A stretch of DNA of 48,602 nt from an uncultured Erysipelotrichaceae bacterium (GTDB lineage Bacteria; Bacillota_I; Bacilli_A; Erysipelotrichales; Erysipelotrichaceae). Below are positions 8,705 to 15,858 of the stretch, one piece after another. Below the pieces are notes generated by a model, which was given only the letters and a program-made list of their open reading frames with translations, was not told where the DNA came from and searched no databases. The DNA is taken from the NCBI GenBank assembly GCA_947569705.1, contig CANOSP010000015.1, positions 1 to 48,602 of the forward strand, given 5' to 3'. The position numbers and the translations under genes are program-made. Position 1 is the stretch's first letter; each line of letters opens with the position of its first letter.

Positions 8705-8958
8705 ACGTATCTTTCCTTTCCTTCAAACAATCCTTCCACAAAAGCTATATACTTTATACATGTATGATACTAAAAGCCTATAAAACAAGCAGAGATCATT
8801 AAGATTGTTTTCATCCAATCCTTGTACTCGTTAGGTTTTACATATATAAAAATAAGCAAAAATAACATGAAAAAAGTGTTATAAATACACTTACCCCATT
8901 GTATATTCACTGTAAGACACCAAAATATAAACCTGCGTTCACTTAAATTCAAAAAAAA
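8705..8958 (-). promoter_or_regulatory. Intergenic region between sigma and surface-protein genes, with AACCTAA element
   Basis: The 254 bp separate the ECF sigma stop from the large surface gene. The minus strand has AACCTAA at 8831-8837, about 127 bp before the ATG, matching the element before the pseudogene paralogue. No terminator hairpin follows the sigma gene, so readthrough is possible. A 60-codon open frame here (8770-8952) lacks a ribosome site and a recognisable product and I do not count it as a gene. Confidence 0.35.
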
Positions 8959-9999
8959 TTAAATATTTTTTAATCTGTTCTCAAAACAATATGACCAACC
9001 GCATTCTACCAGTACATGATAATAGCTTCCGTTACACTGTTTTAAAGCCTCATATAAAGGCTCCATCTCTAAAATCAGCTGATCGCTGATCACCTGTAAA
9101 GCTTTTTCATCATACGCATAATTTCTTAATAAATAATATGCATCCTGTTCATTAGTTATCGTATAGGTATCTATGGAAACCAACGGAAAAACTACTCTGT
9201 TCACCGTATTGGGTTTTTGATATTCATGATAAATTCCTGCGGCACTTAACGCTAATACACAGCCGCAAGCACCGATCGCATAGTTCAAAGAGATTTTACT
9301 CATCAATGATTTTAAATGCTCATGAAAAGAAGGCTTGATCACTGCAAGTCCTTTGATCCATGAAGACTGCTTCTGTAAAAAATACAAAGTAAATAACATC
9401 GGAAGCTGAGAAAAATAGAAATTCAGCTTTACCTGTTCCCTTGTTTCATAATCCTCTACCTTACAACGTAATGCTTTTCTTGCCGCATAAGCACGGCTTT
9501 TCACCGTACCGATCGGTATATTCAACAACTCGGCAACTTCCTCTTGCGAGCATTCCTGATAATACAAATACTTGATAATATCCTGATGTTCCTTGCTTAA
9601 AGATAATATTAAATCATTTAATACCTTTTGATCAGAAGTATAGTGTGATAAAGCCTCACTGATATATTCACGTCTGTTTTCCGTAACCTGATTAAAATAT
9701 TTCACATATTCATTATCATATAAATCACTTTTATTGTCACGAAACAGATTCTTACACTTGTTTACACAAATGCGATTGATCCATAACGGAAAATAAGCCG
9801 GTTTCTCTAAATTATGAATCGATTTACGCACTTGAAGAAAAGTCAGCTGCGCAATATCCTGCGCATCGGCATCATTATGACAAAGCTTGATCGCTGCTTT
9901 ATAAACACTCGGATAGTATGCTTTAAACAGTTCTTCAAAAGCTGCTTCATCATGTTCTTTGGTTTTTTGAACCAAATCTATTAAACGATCTTTGTCCAT
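8959..9999 (-). CDS. ECF-type RNA polymerase sigma factor with C-terminal membrane and outside domain (second copy)
   Basis: The 346-residue protein has sigma region 2 at about 8-90 (FKAYYPSVYKAAIKL, DAQDIAQLTF) and region 4 at about 125-180 (YQECSQEEVAELLN, IPIGTVKSRAYAARKAL). After a linker, one hydrophobic helix lies at about 239-257 and a tail of about 85 residues follows (DAYYLLRNYAYD, YEALKQCNGSYYHVLVECGW, CFENRLKNI). The tail aligns by eye with that of the 940-1923 protein: AYY near the start, YExLKxxxGxY, a Gly, then an aromatic-FE end. This copy has extra Cys residues. The large surface protein lies directly downstream on the same strand. Its own transcription uses a sigma-A type promoter, so the loop is likely sensor to target rather than strict self-activation. 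Confidence 0.85.
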   Translation of the reverse strand: MDKDRLIDLVQKTKEHDEAAFEELFKAYYPSVYKAAIKLCHNDADAQDIAQLTFLQVRKSIHNLEKPAYFPLWINRICVNKCKNLFRDNKSDLYDNEYVKYFNQVTENRREYISEALSHYTSDQKVLNDLILSLSKEHQDIIKYLYYQECSQEEVAELLNIPIGTVKSRAYAARKALRCKVEDYETREQVKLNFYFSQLPMLFTLYFLQKQSSWIKGLAVIKPSFHEHLKSLMSKISLNYAIGACGCVLALSAAGIYHEYQKPNTVNRVVFPLVSIDTYTITNEQDAYYLLRNYAYDEKALQVISDQLILEMEPLYEALKQCNGSYYHVLVECGWSYCFENRLKNI

Positions 10000-10023
10000 A
10001 AGTATGCCGCCTTTCTTTATTCA

Positions 10024-10052
10024 ATCATATGTGACAATAGTGAAATTGTCAA
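10024..10052 (-). promoter_or_regulatory. Promoter with overlapping palindrome before the 8959-9999 sigma gene
   Basis: Minus strand TTGACA (10047-10052), 17-bp spacer, TATGAT (10024-10029), a near-perfect sigma-A promoter. TGACAAT (10032-10038) and ATTGTCA (10045-10051) form a perfect 7-bp inverted repeat with a 6-bp centre, covering part of the -35 and the spacer. This is a good operator position for a repressor. Confidence 0.75.
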
Positions 10053-10379
10053 TATACAAATTCAGTATTTTTACATTTTTATCTTGAATACATAACCAGA
10101 TAATAAACAAATAATTAAAAAAAGAAAGCTATTTCCATAACTTTCCATTAATATGACAGTTCTGATACATATGCATTTATTTTTAATGAATATAGTAATA
10201 TACAATTATTGTTTGACGTATTTGATCACGTAATCAATCGCATCATTATACGTGAGCAGAGATATGAATCTTCTGACTTATTTCCATGAAAATTCATTTG
10301 TATACTTTAGAGTATACTACTTATGTGTATACAAAAAACAATGTACAAAAAATGTAGAATCCGTTGATTTATTGATAGA
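10053..10379. other. Gene-poor gap with three GTATAC palindromes and a short coding-like remnant
   Basis: GTATAC occurs at 10300-10305, 10312-10317 and 10327-10332. The outer two belong to a long inverted pair TTTGTATAC (10297-10305) and GTATACAAA (10327-10335). On the minus strand 10277-10206 reads stop-to-stop as VRRFISLLTYNDAIDYVIKY and then VKQ, which looks like a protein end and may be a gene remnant. No intact gene is supported. Confidence 0.4.
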
Positions 10380-11696
10380 TTAACGATGTTGCTTTTTCCA
10401 CATCTGAATTTGTTTCATACGTTCTTTTACTCTGCTTTCGGAACCCATTTCGGTCGGTTCATAATAAACCTTATCCTTTAAAGAAGGCGGCAAACATTCC
10501 ATTACAGTGAGTTTATCCTGATGCTCATGTGCGTACTGATAGCCGCTGCCGTAATCGAGTTCCTTCATTAAGCCGGTAACGGCATTACGCAGCTGTAACG
10601 GTACCGGTTCGGCAATTTCATTCAAGGCATCCTGTTTGGCTTTTTCATACGCCAGATACAGCGCATTGGACTTGGGAGCCAAGGATAAATACGTCACCGC
10701 ATGAGTTAAATGCACACTGCACTCCGGCATACCAATATCATGACAAGCATCAAATACCGCAGTTGTAATTTCAATCGCACGGGAATCAGCCATACCAATA
10801 TCCTCGGACGCAAAACGGATCAAACGTCTTGCGACATATAAGGGATCCTCACCTGCTTCCAGCATTCGTGCCAGCCAGTAAACAGATGCCTGTACATCAC
10901 TGTTGCGCATTGATTTATGCAGCGCACTGATTAAATTATAATGTTCTTCGCCTTTTTTATCATAAAGCAATGATTTTTTTGAGATGCACTGCTCAATGAT
11001 TTCCTTGGTGACAATCACAGCTTTGTCTTGATACGATCCGTTTAATACAACCATTTCCAACGTATTTAAAGCCGTTCTCGCATCTCCGTTCGCAAATCCG
11101 GCAATCATATGAAGTGCATCCTCATCAATCGTAATATCCACCTGCGCAAAGCCCTGCGGTGAGGTCAGTGCATGTTTCAGCAATTCCACGATTTCCGCTT
11201 CCTTCAGCGCATGTAATACAAAAACCTTGCATCTTGATAACAACGCACTGTTGATTTCAAACGAGGGATTTTCAGTGGTAGCGCCGATCAGCACGATACT
11301 GCCCTTCTCCACATACGGCAGAAACGCATCTTGTTGGGCCTTATTAAAGCGATGGATCTCGTCGACAAATAAAATAGTGCGCTCCCCCATTCTGCGGGCG
11401 CTCTCGGCTCGGTTCATCACTTCTCTGATTTCCTTAATACCGCTTGTGACCGCACTGAAATCAATAAAATTCGCTTCACTTTGATGTGCGATAATGCGTG
11501 CCAATGTCGTTTTTCCGACACCCGGAGGTCCCCAAAAAATCATCGAAGGCAAACGATCGCTTTCAATCAAGCGAAGCAGTACTTTCCCTTCCTCAAGAAT
11601 ATGCTTCTGTCCGATATAATCGTTTAACGTATTCGGGCGCAAACGATTCGCCAGCGGTTCATTCATCATTTCATCATCAAATAAACTTGTCTGCAT
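10380..11696 (-). CDS. rarA: Replication-associated recombination protein A (RarA/MgsA) AAA+ ATPase
   Basis: Acts at stalled replication forks as a clamp-loader-like ATPase. The 438-residue length is normal. The N-terminus MQTSLFDDEMMNEPLANRLRP is characteristic. Walker A is GPPGVGKTT at about 56-64, Walker B is ILFVDEIHRFNKAQQD at about 107-122, and sensor 1 is IGATTENPSFEIN. The C-terminal tetramerisation and helical part (YVARRLIRFASEDIG, LAPKSNALYLAYEKAK) is complete. It is transcribed alone and diverges from the glycosidase-like gene at 11794. Confidence 0.95.
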   Translation of the reverse strand: MQTSLFDDEMMNEPLANRLRPNTLNDYIGQKHILEEGKVLLRLIESDRLPSMIFWGPPGVGKTTLARIIAHQSEANFIDFSAVTSGIKEIREVMNRAESARRMGERTILFVDEIHRFNKAQQDAFLPYVEKGSIVLIGATTENPSFEINSALLSRCKVFVLHALKEAEIVELLKHALTSPQGFAQVDITIDEDALHMIAGFANGDARTALNTLEMVVLNGSYQDKAVIVTKEIIEQCISKKSLLYDKKGEEHYNLISALHKSMRNSDVQASVYWLARMLEAGEDPLYVARRLIRFASEDIGMADSRAIEITTAVFDACHDIGMPECSVHLTHAVTYLSLAPKSNALYLAYEKAKQDALNEIAEPVPLQLRNAVTGLMKELDYGSGYQYAHEHQDKLTVMECLPPSLKDKVYYEPTEMGSESRVKERMKQIQMWKKQHR

Positions 11697-11793
11697 GATT
11701 ATCCCTCACATTCTCTTTTATTATAGCATTTTTTATGGTAAAATTATGAAAAATCATACTTTAAGTTAGGGAAAGAGGAAAAAGGAGAATTAT

Positions 11794-12855
11794 ATGGATT
11801 ACCAATATACATTACAACTGCACAGCGGTACGTTTCAGGAAAGCAACTATTCATGGGAAGAAATAAAAACCAAATGCGATCAAATATTAACGCATATTCA
11901 AGTGAAACAAATGATTATCGGATGGAACACCGATACGGAATTGAATCAAAAGATTCTCGATTATTTTCATGAAAAAGACATTCGTGTGCTGTTGTGGTTT
12001 CCGCTGCTGTTACAGGAAAATGATGAGCGTGAATTAAAAAAGATGGAAGGCTGTCACGGCAATTCATTTGATTTCTGTTGTCCGACGCATTTGCATAATG
12101 CTCATTCATGTATTGCATTATACGAAAAATATTTCGCAAAGTTGCCGTTTGACGGAATTTTCTTAGATAAAATACGCTACGCTTCTTTTTCACAAGGCTA
12201 TGAGGCCGGCTTCGGCTGTTTCTGTGAAGAATGTATGAAACAGATGCACTCCGTTGATATCGACGCTGTGAAGGCAATGATTGATACCCATGATACACGT
12301 CTGTTAAGGGGCGAATACGATCGCTGCGGGCGTTATCATTTCGCCGATTCACAAGTCAATGCATTTTATAAACGCCGATCACAGCTGATCAGCGATCTTG
12401 TATTTAAGCTGGCAGCTTATTTCAATTCCCGCAAACTGATTGTCGGAATCGATCTGTTTGCGCCGATTTTAGCATACCATGTCGGGCAGAATATTAAGGA
12501 AATCGCTAAATATGTAGACTTTATTAAACCGATGATGTACACCCATACAAATGCCCCGGCAGCGATTCCTTATGAATATAATGCGTATTTACGCAACTTT
12601 GAAAGCTCGGAAGCCTTTTCCAAACATTTCCCCGGCGGTCCGCTTTCTTCCGAATCACTGCGTTATCAAATGGATTTCATAAAAAATGTACCGGCAACCG
12701 TAATTCCCGGTATTGAAATCAATCCGATTTCAGGTGTATGCGATACCAATGCCGAAGCAGTTCAAAAGCATCTGCACATCTTCAGAGAATTTAAAAATAT
12801 TGCGCTGTGTTGGGATGTAATGCGCATGGATGATGAAATCTTAGCGGTACTTTAA
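11794..12855 (+). CDS. Glycosidase-like TIM-barrel protein of unknown substrate
   Basis: The 353-residue cytoplasmic protein (no signal peptide) starts at ATG 11794 behind AAAAAGGAG. The order of elements suggests a TIM barrel like hypothetical glycoside hydrolases of the GHL/DUF4015 type: IRVLLWFPLL after the second strand, LPFDGIFLDKIRYASFSQG near residue 130 (compare FDGI-LD-IR in such families, where Asp is the likely catalytic or binding residue), LIVGIDLFAP, VDFIKPMMYTH and a final ALCWDVMRMDD strand. A CFCEECMKQM cysteine cluster at about residue 145 may bind a metal. The family call is by pattern only. The gene stands alone between rarA (divergent) and the chromate pair (convergent). 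Confidence 0.55.
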   Translation: MDYQYTLQLHSGTFQESNYSWEEIKTKCDQILTHIQVKQMIIGWNTDTELNQKILDYFHEKDIRVLLWFPLLLQENDERELKKMEGCHGNSFDFCCPTHLHNAHSCIALYEKYFAKLPFDGIFLDKIRYASFSQGYEAGFGCFCEECMKQMHSVDIDAVKAMIDTHDTRLLRGEYDRCGRYHFADSQVNAFYKRRSQLISDLVFKLAAYFNSRKLIVGIDLFAPILAYHVGQNIKEIAKYVDFIKPMMYTHTNAPAAIPYEYNAYLRNFESSEAFSKHFPGGPLSSESLRYQMDFIKNVPATVIPGIEINPISGVCDTNAEAVQKHLHIFREFKNIALCWDVMRMDDEILAVL

Positions 12856-12860
12856 AACTA

Positions 12861-12886
12861 GTTCCCTTGTCAAAGGGAGCTTTTTT
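12861..12886 (+). terminator. Intrinsic terminator after the glycosidase-like gene
   Basis: GTTCCCTT (12861-12868) pairs with AAGGGAGC (12873-12880) over a 4-nt loop, followed by six T. It also separates the convergent chromate operon end. Confidence 0.8.
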
Positions 12887-12907
12887 ATCCTTGAAACTGA
12901 TTGATCA

Positions 12908-13462
12908 TCACTGATAAACGAGTAATCCGATCACTCCGCTGATTCCCATAACCAAAATCGGATGAAGCTTCCATTTACGCAGGGCCGCCAACAATAACAC
13001 AAACATAGTCAATGCCGGCAGCTTCCATGCGCTTTGATTAAACACTTCCCCATCACAAAGCGCCGATAAAACGATTGTACCCGCAACCGAAATAATCAAT
13101 CCCAACGAAGCGGATTTCAGCGCGTTCAGCACTTCCATCACATAAACGGAAGACTGATGGGCTTTCATAAAACGATATAAGCCTAAAGACAGCAGCGTAC
13201 CGCACAAAACACAGCCGATCGTCGCTGCCAATGCACCGAAAAAGCCGCTGACCTGAAGTCCGACAAAGGTTGAGGTATTAACCGCCAACGGTCCCGGAGT
13301 CATTTGCGAAATCGTAATAATATCAGTAAAGACAGTTTCATTAATCCATCCGTTTTGCGATACGATCTGTGATTGTATAAAAGGAATCACCGCATAACCG
13401 CCGCCGAAGCTCATCATACCGATCTTTAAAAAGGTGAAAAACACTACCCAAATTTCGCTCAT
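12908..13462 (-). CDS. Chromate transporter family, short-chain subunit 2
   Basis: About 184 residues if started at ATG 13462, which overlaps the upstream partner by ATGA; the longer open frame to 13621 lies inside the partner gene and is not credible. The CHR signature FFTFLKIGMMSFGGGYAVIP is followed by a conserved SQMTPGPLAVNTSTFVG loop and about five to six membrane segments. Short CHR proteins work as two-gene pairs that resemble the halves of ChrA. Family members move chromate and possibly other oxyanions; the real substrate in this host is not evident. Confidence 0.85.
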   Translation of the reverse strand: MSEIWVVFFTFLKIGMMSFGGGYAVIPFIQSQIVSQNGWINETVFTDIITISQMTPGPLAVNTSTFVGLQVSGFFGALAATIGCVLCGTLLSLGLYRFMKAHQSSVYVMEVLNALKSASLGLIISVAGTIVLSALCDGEVFNQSAWKLPALTMFVLLLAALRKWKLHPILVMGISGVIGLLVYQ

Positions 13463-14022
13463 TGTGAATTCCCCCTTTGCCAAACAATATGTAAAACCGA
13501 TAACAGGGCGCAGATACATAGAATGATTGCGGCATTGATACGGAAACAGAATGCAGCGAGAAAGGATAACGGCACCATTGCGGTCAACAGCATTGATTTT
13601 TGCTTGGTGATCAAGGTACACATATCGATGATCAAATCAACCATAAGCGCTGCGACACCGGCTTCCATGCCTTTTAAGACTGCAGTGATGATCGGATTAG
13701 AAATAAATGACTGATAAAAGGCAGATACAAAAGCCAGAATGATTAACGGCGGCAGAATTGCCGCAAAACAGCTGATGAACGCTCCGCCGATTCCCGCTGT
13801 TCGATAGCCTGCCAAAGCGGAAAGATTAATCGCAATCGCCCCAGGTGCCGACTGTGCAATCGCTGCCATATTCATTAATTCCGTTTCACTGAAGCATTGT
13901 TTTTTTTCTACAAAAAAACGGCGAATCATCGGCACAACAACATAACCGCCGCCGAATGTAAATGTACTGATAAACAGATTGACCGATAACAGCCAACCGT
14001 AAGTGAATAAGCGCTGTTTCAA
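13459..14022 (-). CDS. Chromate transporter family, short-chain subunit 1
   Basis: The 187-residue membrane protein starts at TTG 14022 behind AGGAGTG. The CHR signature is LSVNLFISTFTFGGGYVVVP, followed by the loop AIAQSAPGAIAINLSALAGY and further membrane helices. It is first in a two-gene operon with translationally coupled subunit 2. The promoter 23 bp upstream holds a palindrome shared with the divergent LysR gene, so that regulator very likely controls it. Confidence 0.85.
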   Translation of the reverse strand: MKQRLFTYGWLLSVNLFISTFTFGGGYVVVPMIRRFFVEKKQCFSETELMNMAAIAQSAPGAIAINLSALAGYRTAGIGGAFISCFAAILPPLIILAFVSAFYQSFISNPIITAVLKGMEAGVAALMVDLIIDMCTLITKQKSMLLTAMVPLSFLAAFCFRINAAIILCICALLSVLHIVWQRGNSQ

Positions 14023-14044
14023 AATCTCACACTCCTATTCCTTT

Positions 14045-14083
14045 ATTATAGCGATTGTTAAACAATCTGTAAAATGATATAAT
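14045..14083. promoter_or_regulatory. Divergent promoters of chromate operon and lysR with shared palindromic operator
   Basis: Minus strand promoter: TTTACA (14068-14073), 17 bp, TATAAT (14045-14050). Plus strand promoter: TTGTTA (14055-14060), 17 bp, TATAAT (14078-14083). The palindrome GATTGTT-A-AACAATC (14053-14067) contains the LysR-type T-N11-A box. It fills the spacer of the chromate promoter and overlaps the -35 of lysR, a classic layout for negative autoregulation and control of the partner operon. Confidence 0.8.
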
Positions 14084-14126
14084 TTTATATATCCCATTAA
14101 TTTTATTCATGTGTAAAGGAGATTTT

Positions 14127-15014
14127 ATGGTTCTTCGTTATTTAGAGATTTTAGAAGCTGTTGCTGAAACAGGCACATTTACAGGTGCTGCGAAAAAGCT
14201 GTTTATTACCCAATCGGCTGTTTCCCATGCCGTTGCTCAACTTGAAAAGCAGGCAGGAACCGCCCTTTTTGAACGCTTGCCGAAAGGCGTTGTCTTAACT
14301 CGCTGCGGGGCTGCTTTATTAGCCGATGCACAAAGCATTTTAACGTCCTGCAGAAATTTAGATCGAAGTATTTCACATTTGGAAGAAAATGCTTCGATCA
14401 AGCTTGTATCAAGTATAACGATTGCCTCGTTTTTACTTCCCGAATTGCTTCAAGAAATCCAAACGATTCATCCTTCAATCAAGCTGTCAGTTCGTGTGGC
14501 AAGTGCCGAAAACGCAATAGCGCTGTTGCGTCGCGGTGAGGCTGATCTTGCCTTTTGGGAAGGAATTGCCCCAAAAGGTGATTTCCAAGCAATCCCTTTA
14601 GGCTCCTATCGATTATGCGCAGCCTGTGCGCCTCATTTCAAAATATGCGAACCAACCCTTTCTTTTCAACAGCTGTGCCGTTACCCGCTGTTGCTTAGAG
14701 AAGTCGGAAGTGCTGTTCGTGATACACTTGATCATAGCTTGGCACTTAACAATCTCAAAGTTGAACCGCTTTGGGAAAGTGTAAATTCGCTGGCGCTGAT
14801 CAAAGCCGCTGAGGCAGGACTCGGCATTACCGTATTACCGGAAACGCTGTTAAGTGATTCGCTGGTGTTAAAAAAGCTGCGATTGATTCCCTTTGAGCAA
14901 TTCGTGCCGGAAAATCAAATGCTGGCACTGCTTCATAAAGATAAATATCGAACAAAGCCATTTCAGTTATTGATCGAACAGCTTGAAAATATAAAAAATC
15001 GATATTCTTTGTAA
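14127..15014 (+). CDS. LysR-family transcriptional regulator
   Basis: Start ATG 14127 follows AAAGGAG at the right distance; an upstream ATG at 14109 lies before that site. The 295-residue protein has the N-terminal winged helix (LRYLEILEAVAETGTFTGAAKKLFITQSAVSHAV) and a periplasmic-binding-like effector domain from about 85 on (IASFLLPELLQEIQ, ADLAFWEG, AEAGLGITVLPE). It diverges from the chromate transporter pair, whose promoter carries its likely operator. The ABC permease gene downstream is convergent and ends 6 bp away. Confidence 0.9.
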   Translation: MVLRYLEILEAVAETGTFTGAAKKLFITQSAVSHAVAQLEKQAGTALFERLPKGVVLTRCGAALLADAQSILTSCRNLDRSISHLEENASIKLVSSITIASFLLPELLQEIQTIHPSIKLSVRVASAENAIALLRRGEADLAFWEGIAPKGDFQAIPLGSYRLCAACAPHFKICEPTLSFQQLCRYPLLLREVGSAVRDTLDHSLALNNLKVEPLWESVNSLALIKAAEAGLGITVLPETLLSDSLVLKKLRLIPFEQFVPENQMLALLHKDKYRTKPFQLLIEQLENIKNRYSL

Positions 15015-15020
15015 TAATTT

Positions 15021-15764
15021 TTATGATTCAATTCCCTGATGAAAAAATTGTTTTATGATGAACAATAAGCGATCCGCCGCAAAAAGCATAAGAATGATCC
15101 AGACCGTCCATGCAAAAATACCTGCCGTATCCAAATCAAGCCGACATAAATTTAACTGCCTGCCGATTCCGTCATTTGCCTGTCCGAGAATCTCTGCCAT
15201 AATCCCGACCTTTAAAGCCAAGGAGATTCCGACGGAAGCCGCGGTGTATAAATACGAACGCAGATACGGCAAATACACATGCCGTACATCGAAAAGACGT
15301 GAACCCGGATAAAGCTTCATCACGTCAAGATAAGCCTTAGGACAGGCGCAAAGTCCTTGATACAAGTTAGTATAAATGCTCGGAAACAAAATCAAGAAGC
15401 TGATTACAATGACACTGGATTTCGGTGAACACCAAAATAATACAATCAAAATATAGGAAATGTTGGGGATACTTCGCGTCAATAACAGCACCGGATAGAA
15501 AAAATCCGCAATCCAATCATATAAATACGTCAATAAAGAAAGCAATAAAGCGAATAAGAGCGCAATCGAAAAACCGCATAAAATTCTTACAAACGTATGA
15601 TAAAGCGAGGTATAAAACACCTGCGTTTGAAGCTGCATGAACATCGTCTGTAATACAGCTGAAGGATACGGAAGCAACACCTCATTATCCAAACTGACAG
15701 CTAAGCACTGCCATAGGATAACTAATAGGATAAATGATGCGGTGATGCGAATTTTTCTGTGCAT
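15021..15764 (-). CDS. ABC transporter permease, NitT/TauT (SsuC/ThiX) type
   Basis: The 247-residue protein has about six membrane helices and the permease EAA-type loop region near YLDVMKLYPGSRLFDVRHVYLP, with LPYPSAVLQTMF near the N-terminus as in SsuC/TauC. I prefer ATG 15764 because GAGG lies just before it; ATG 15776 has no ribosome site. The family imports sulfonates, thiamine or riboflavin precursors; the substrate here is unknown. The binding protein lies upstream but is separated by a strong terminator, and this gene has its own promoter and palindrome. No ATPase is present in the window, so one must be supplied from elsewhere. Confidence 0.85.
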   Translation of the reverse strand: MHRKIRITASFILLVILWQCLAVSLDNEVLLPYPSAVLQTMFMQLQTQVFYTSLYHTFVRILCGFSIALLFALLLSLLTYLYDWIADFFYPVLLLTRSIPNISYILIVLFWCSPKSSVIVISFLILFPSIYTNLYQGLCACPKAYLDVMKLYPGSRLFDVRHVYLPYLRSYLYTAASVGISLALKVGIMAEILGQANDGIGRQLNLCRLDLDTAGIFAWTVWIILMLFAADRLLFIIKQFFHQGIES

Positions 15765-15776
15765 ATAAAACCTCAT

Positions 15777-15816
15777 TTCTATTCAATAGAATAGCAGTTT
15801 TTTTTTTATTTGACAA
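15777..15816 (-). promoter_or_regulatory. Promoter and palindromic operator of the ABC permease gene
   Basis: Minus strand TTGTCA (15811-15816), 17-bp A-rich spacer, TATTCT (15788-15793). The perfect inverted repeat TTCTATT-C-AATAGAA (15777-15791) covers the -10 and the start region, a typical repressor position. The regulator is not identified. Confidence 0.65.
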
Positions 15817-15821
15817 GTAAT

Positions 15822-15852
15822 AAAAAAGGATACAGCTTTATTTACTGTATCC
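15822..15852 (-). terminator. Intrinsic terminator after the ABC binding-protein gene
   Basis: GGATACAG (15828-15835) pairs perfectly with CTGTATCC (15845-15852), followed on the minus strand by TTTTTT. It ends the thrS and binding-protein transcript before the permease gene. Confidence 0.9.
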
Positions 15853-15858
15853 GATTCA

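Noticed and set aside
8770-8952. 60-codon open frame between sigma and surface gene
   Set aside because: No ribosome site, no family likeness, and it covers the likely promoter region; kept as intergenic.
13463-13621. Longer N-terminus for the second chromate subunit
   Set aside because: It lies within the upstream partner gene in another frame; the ATGA overlap start fits the family N-terminus.
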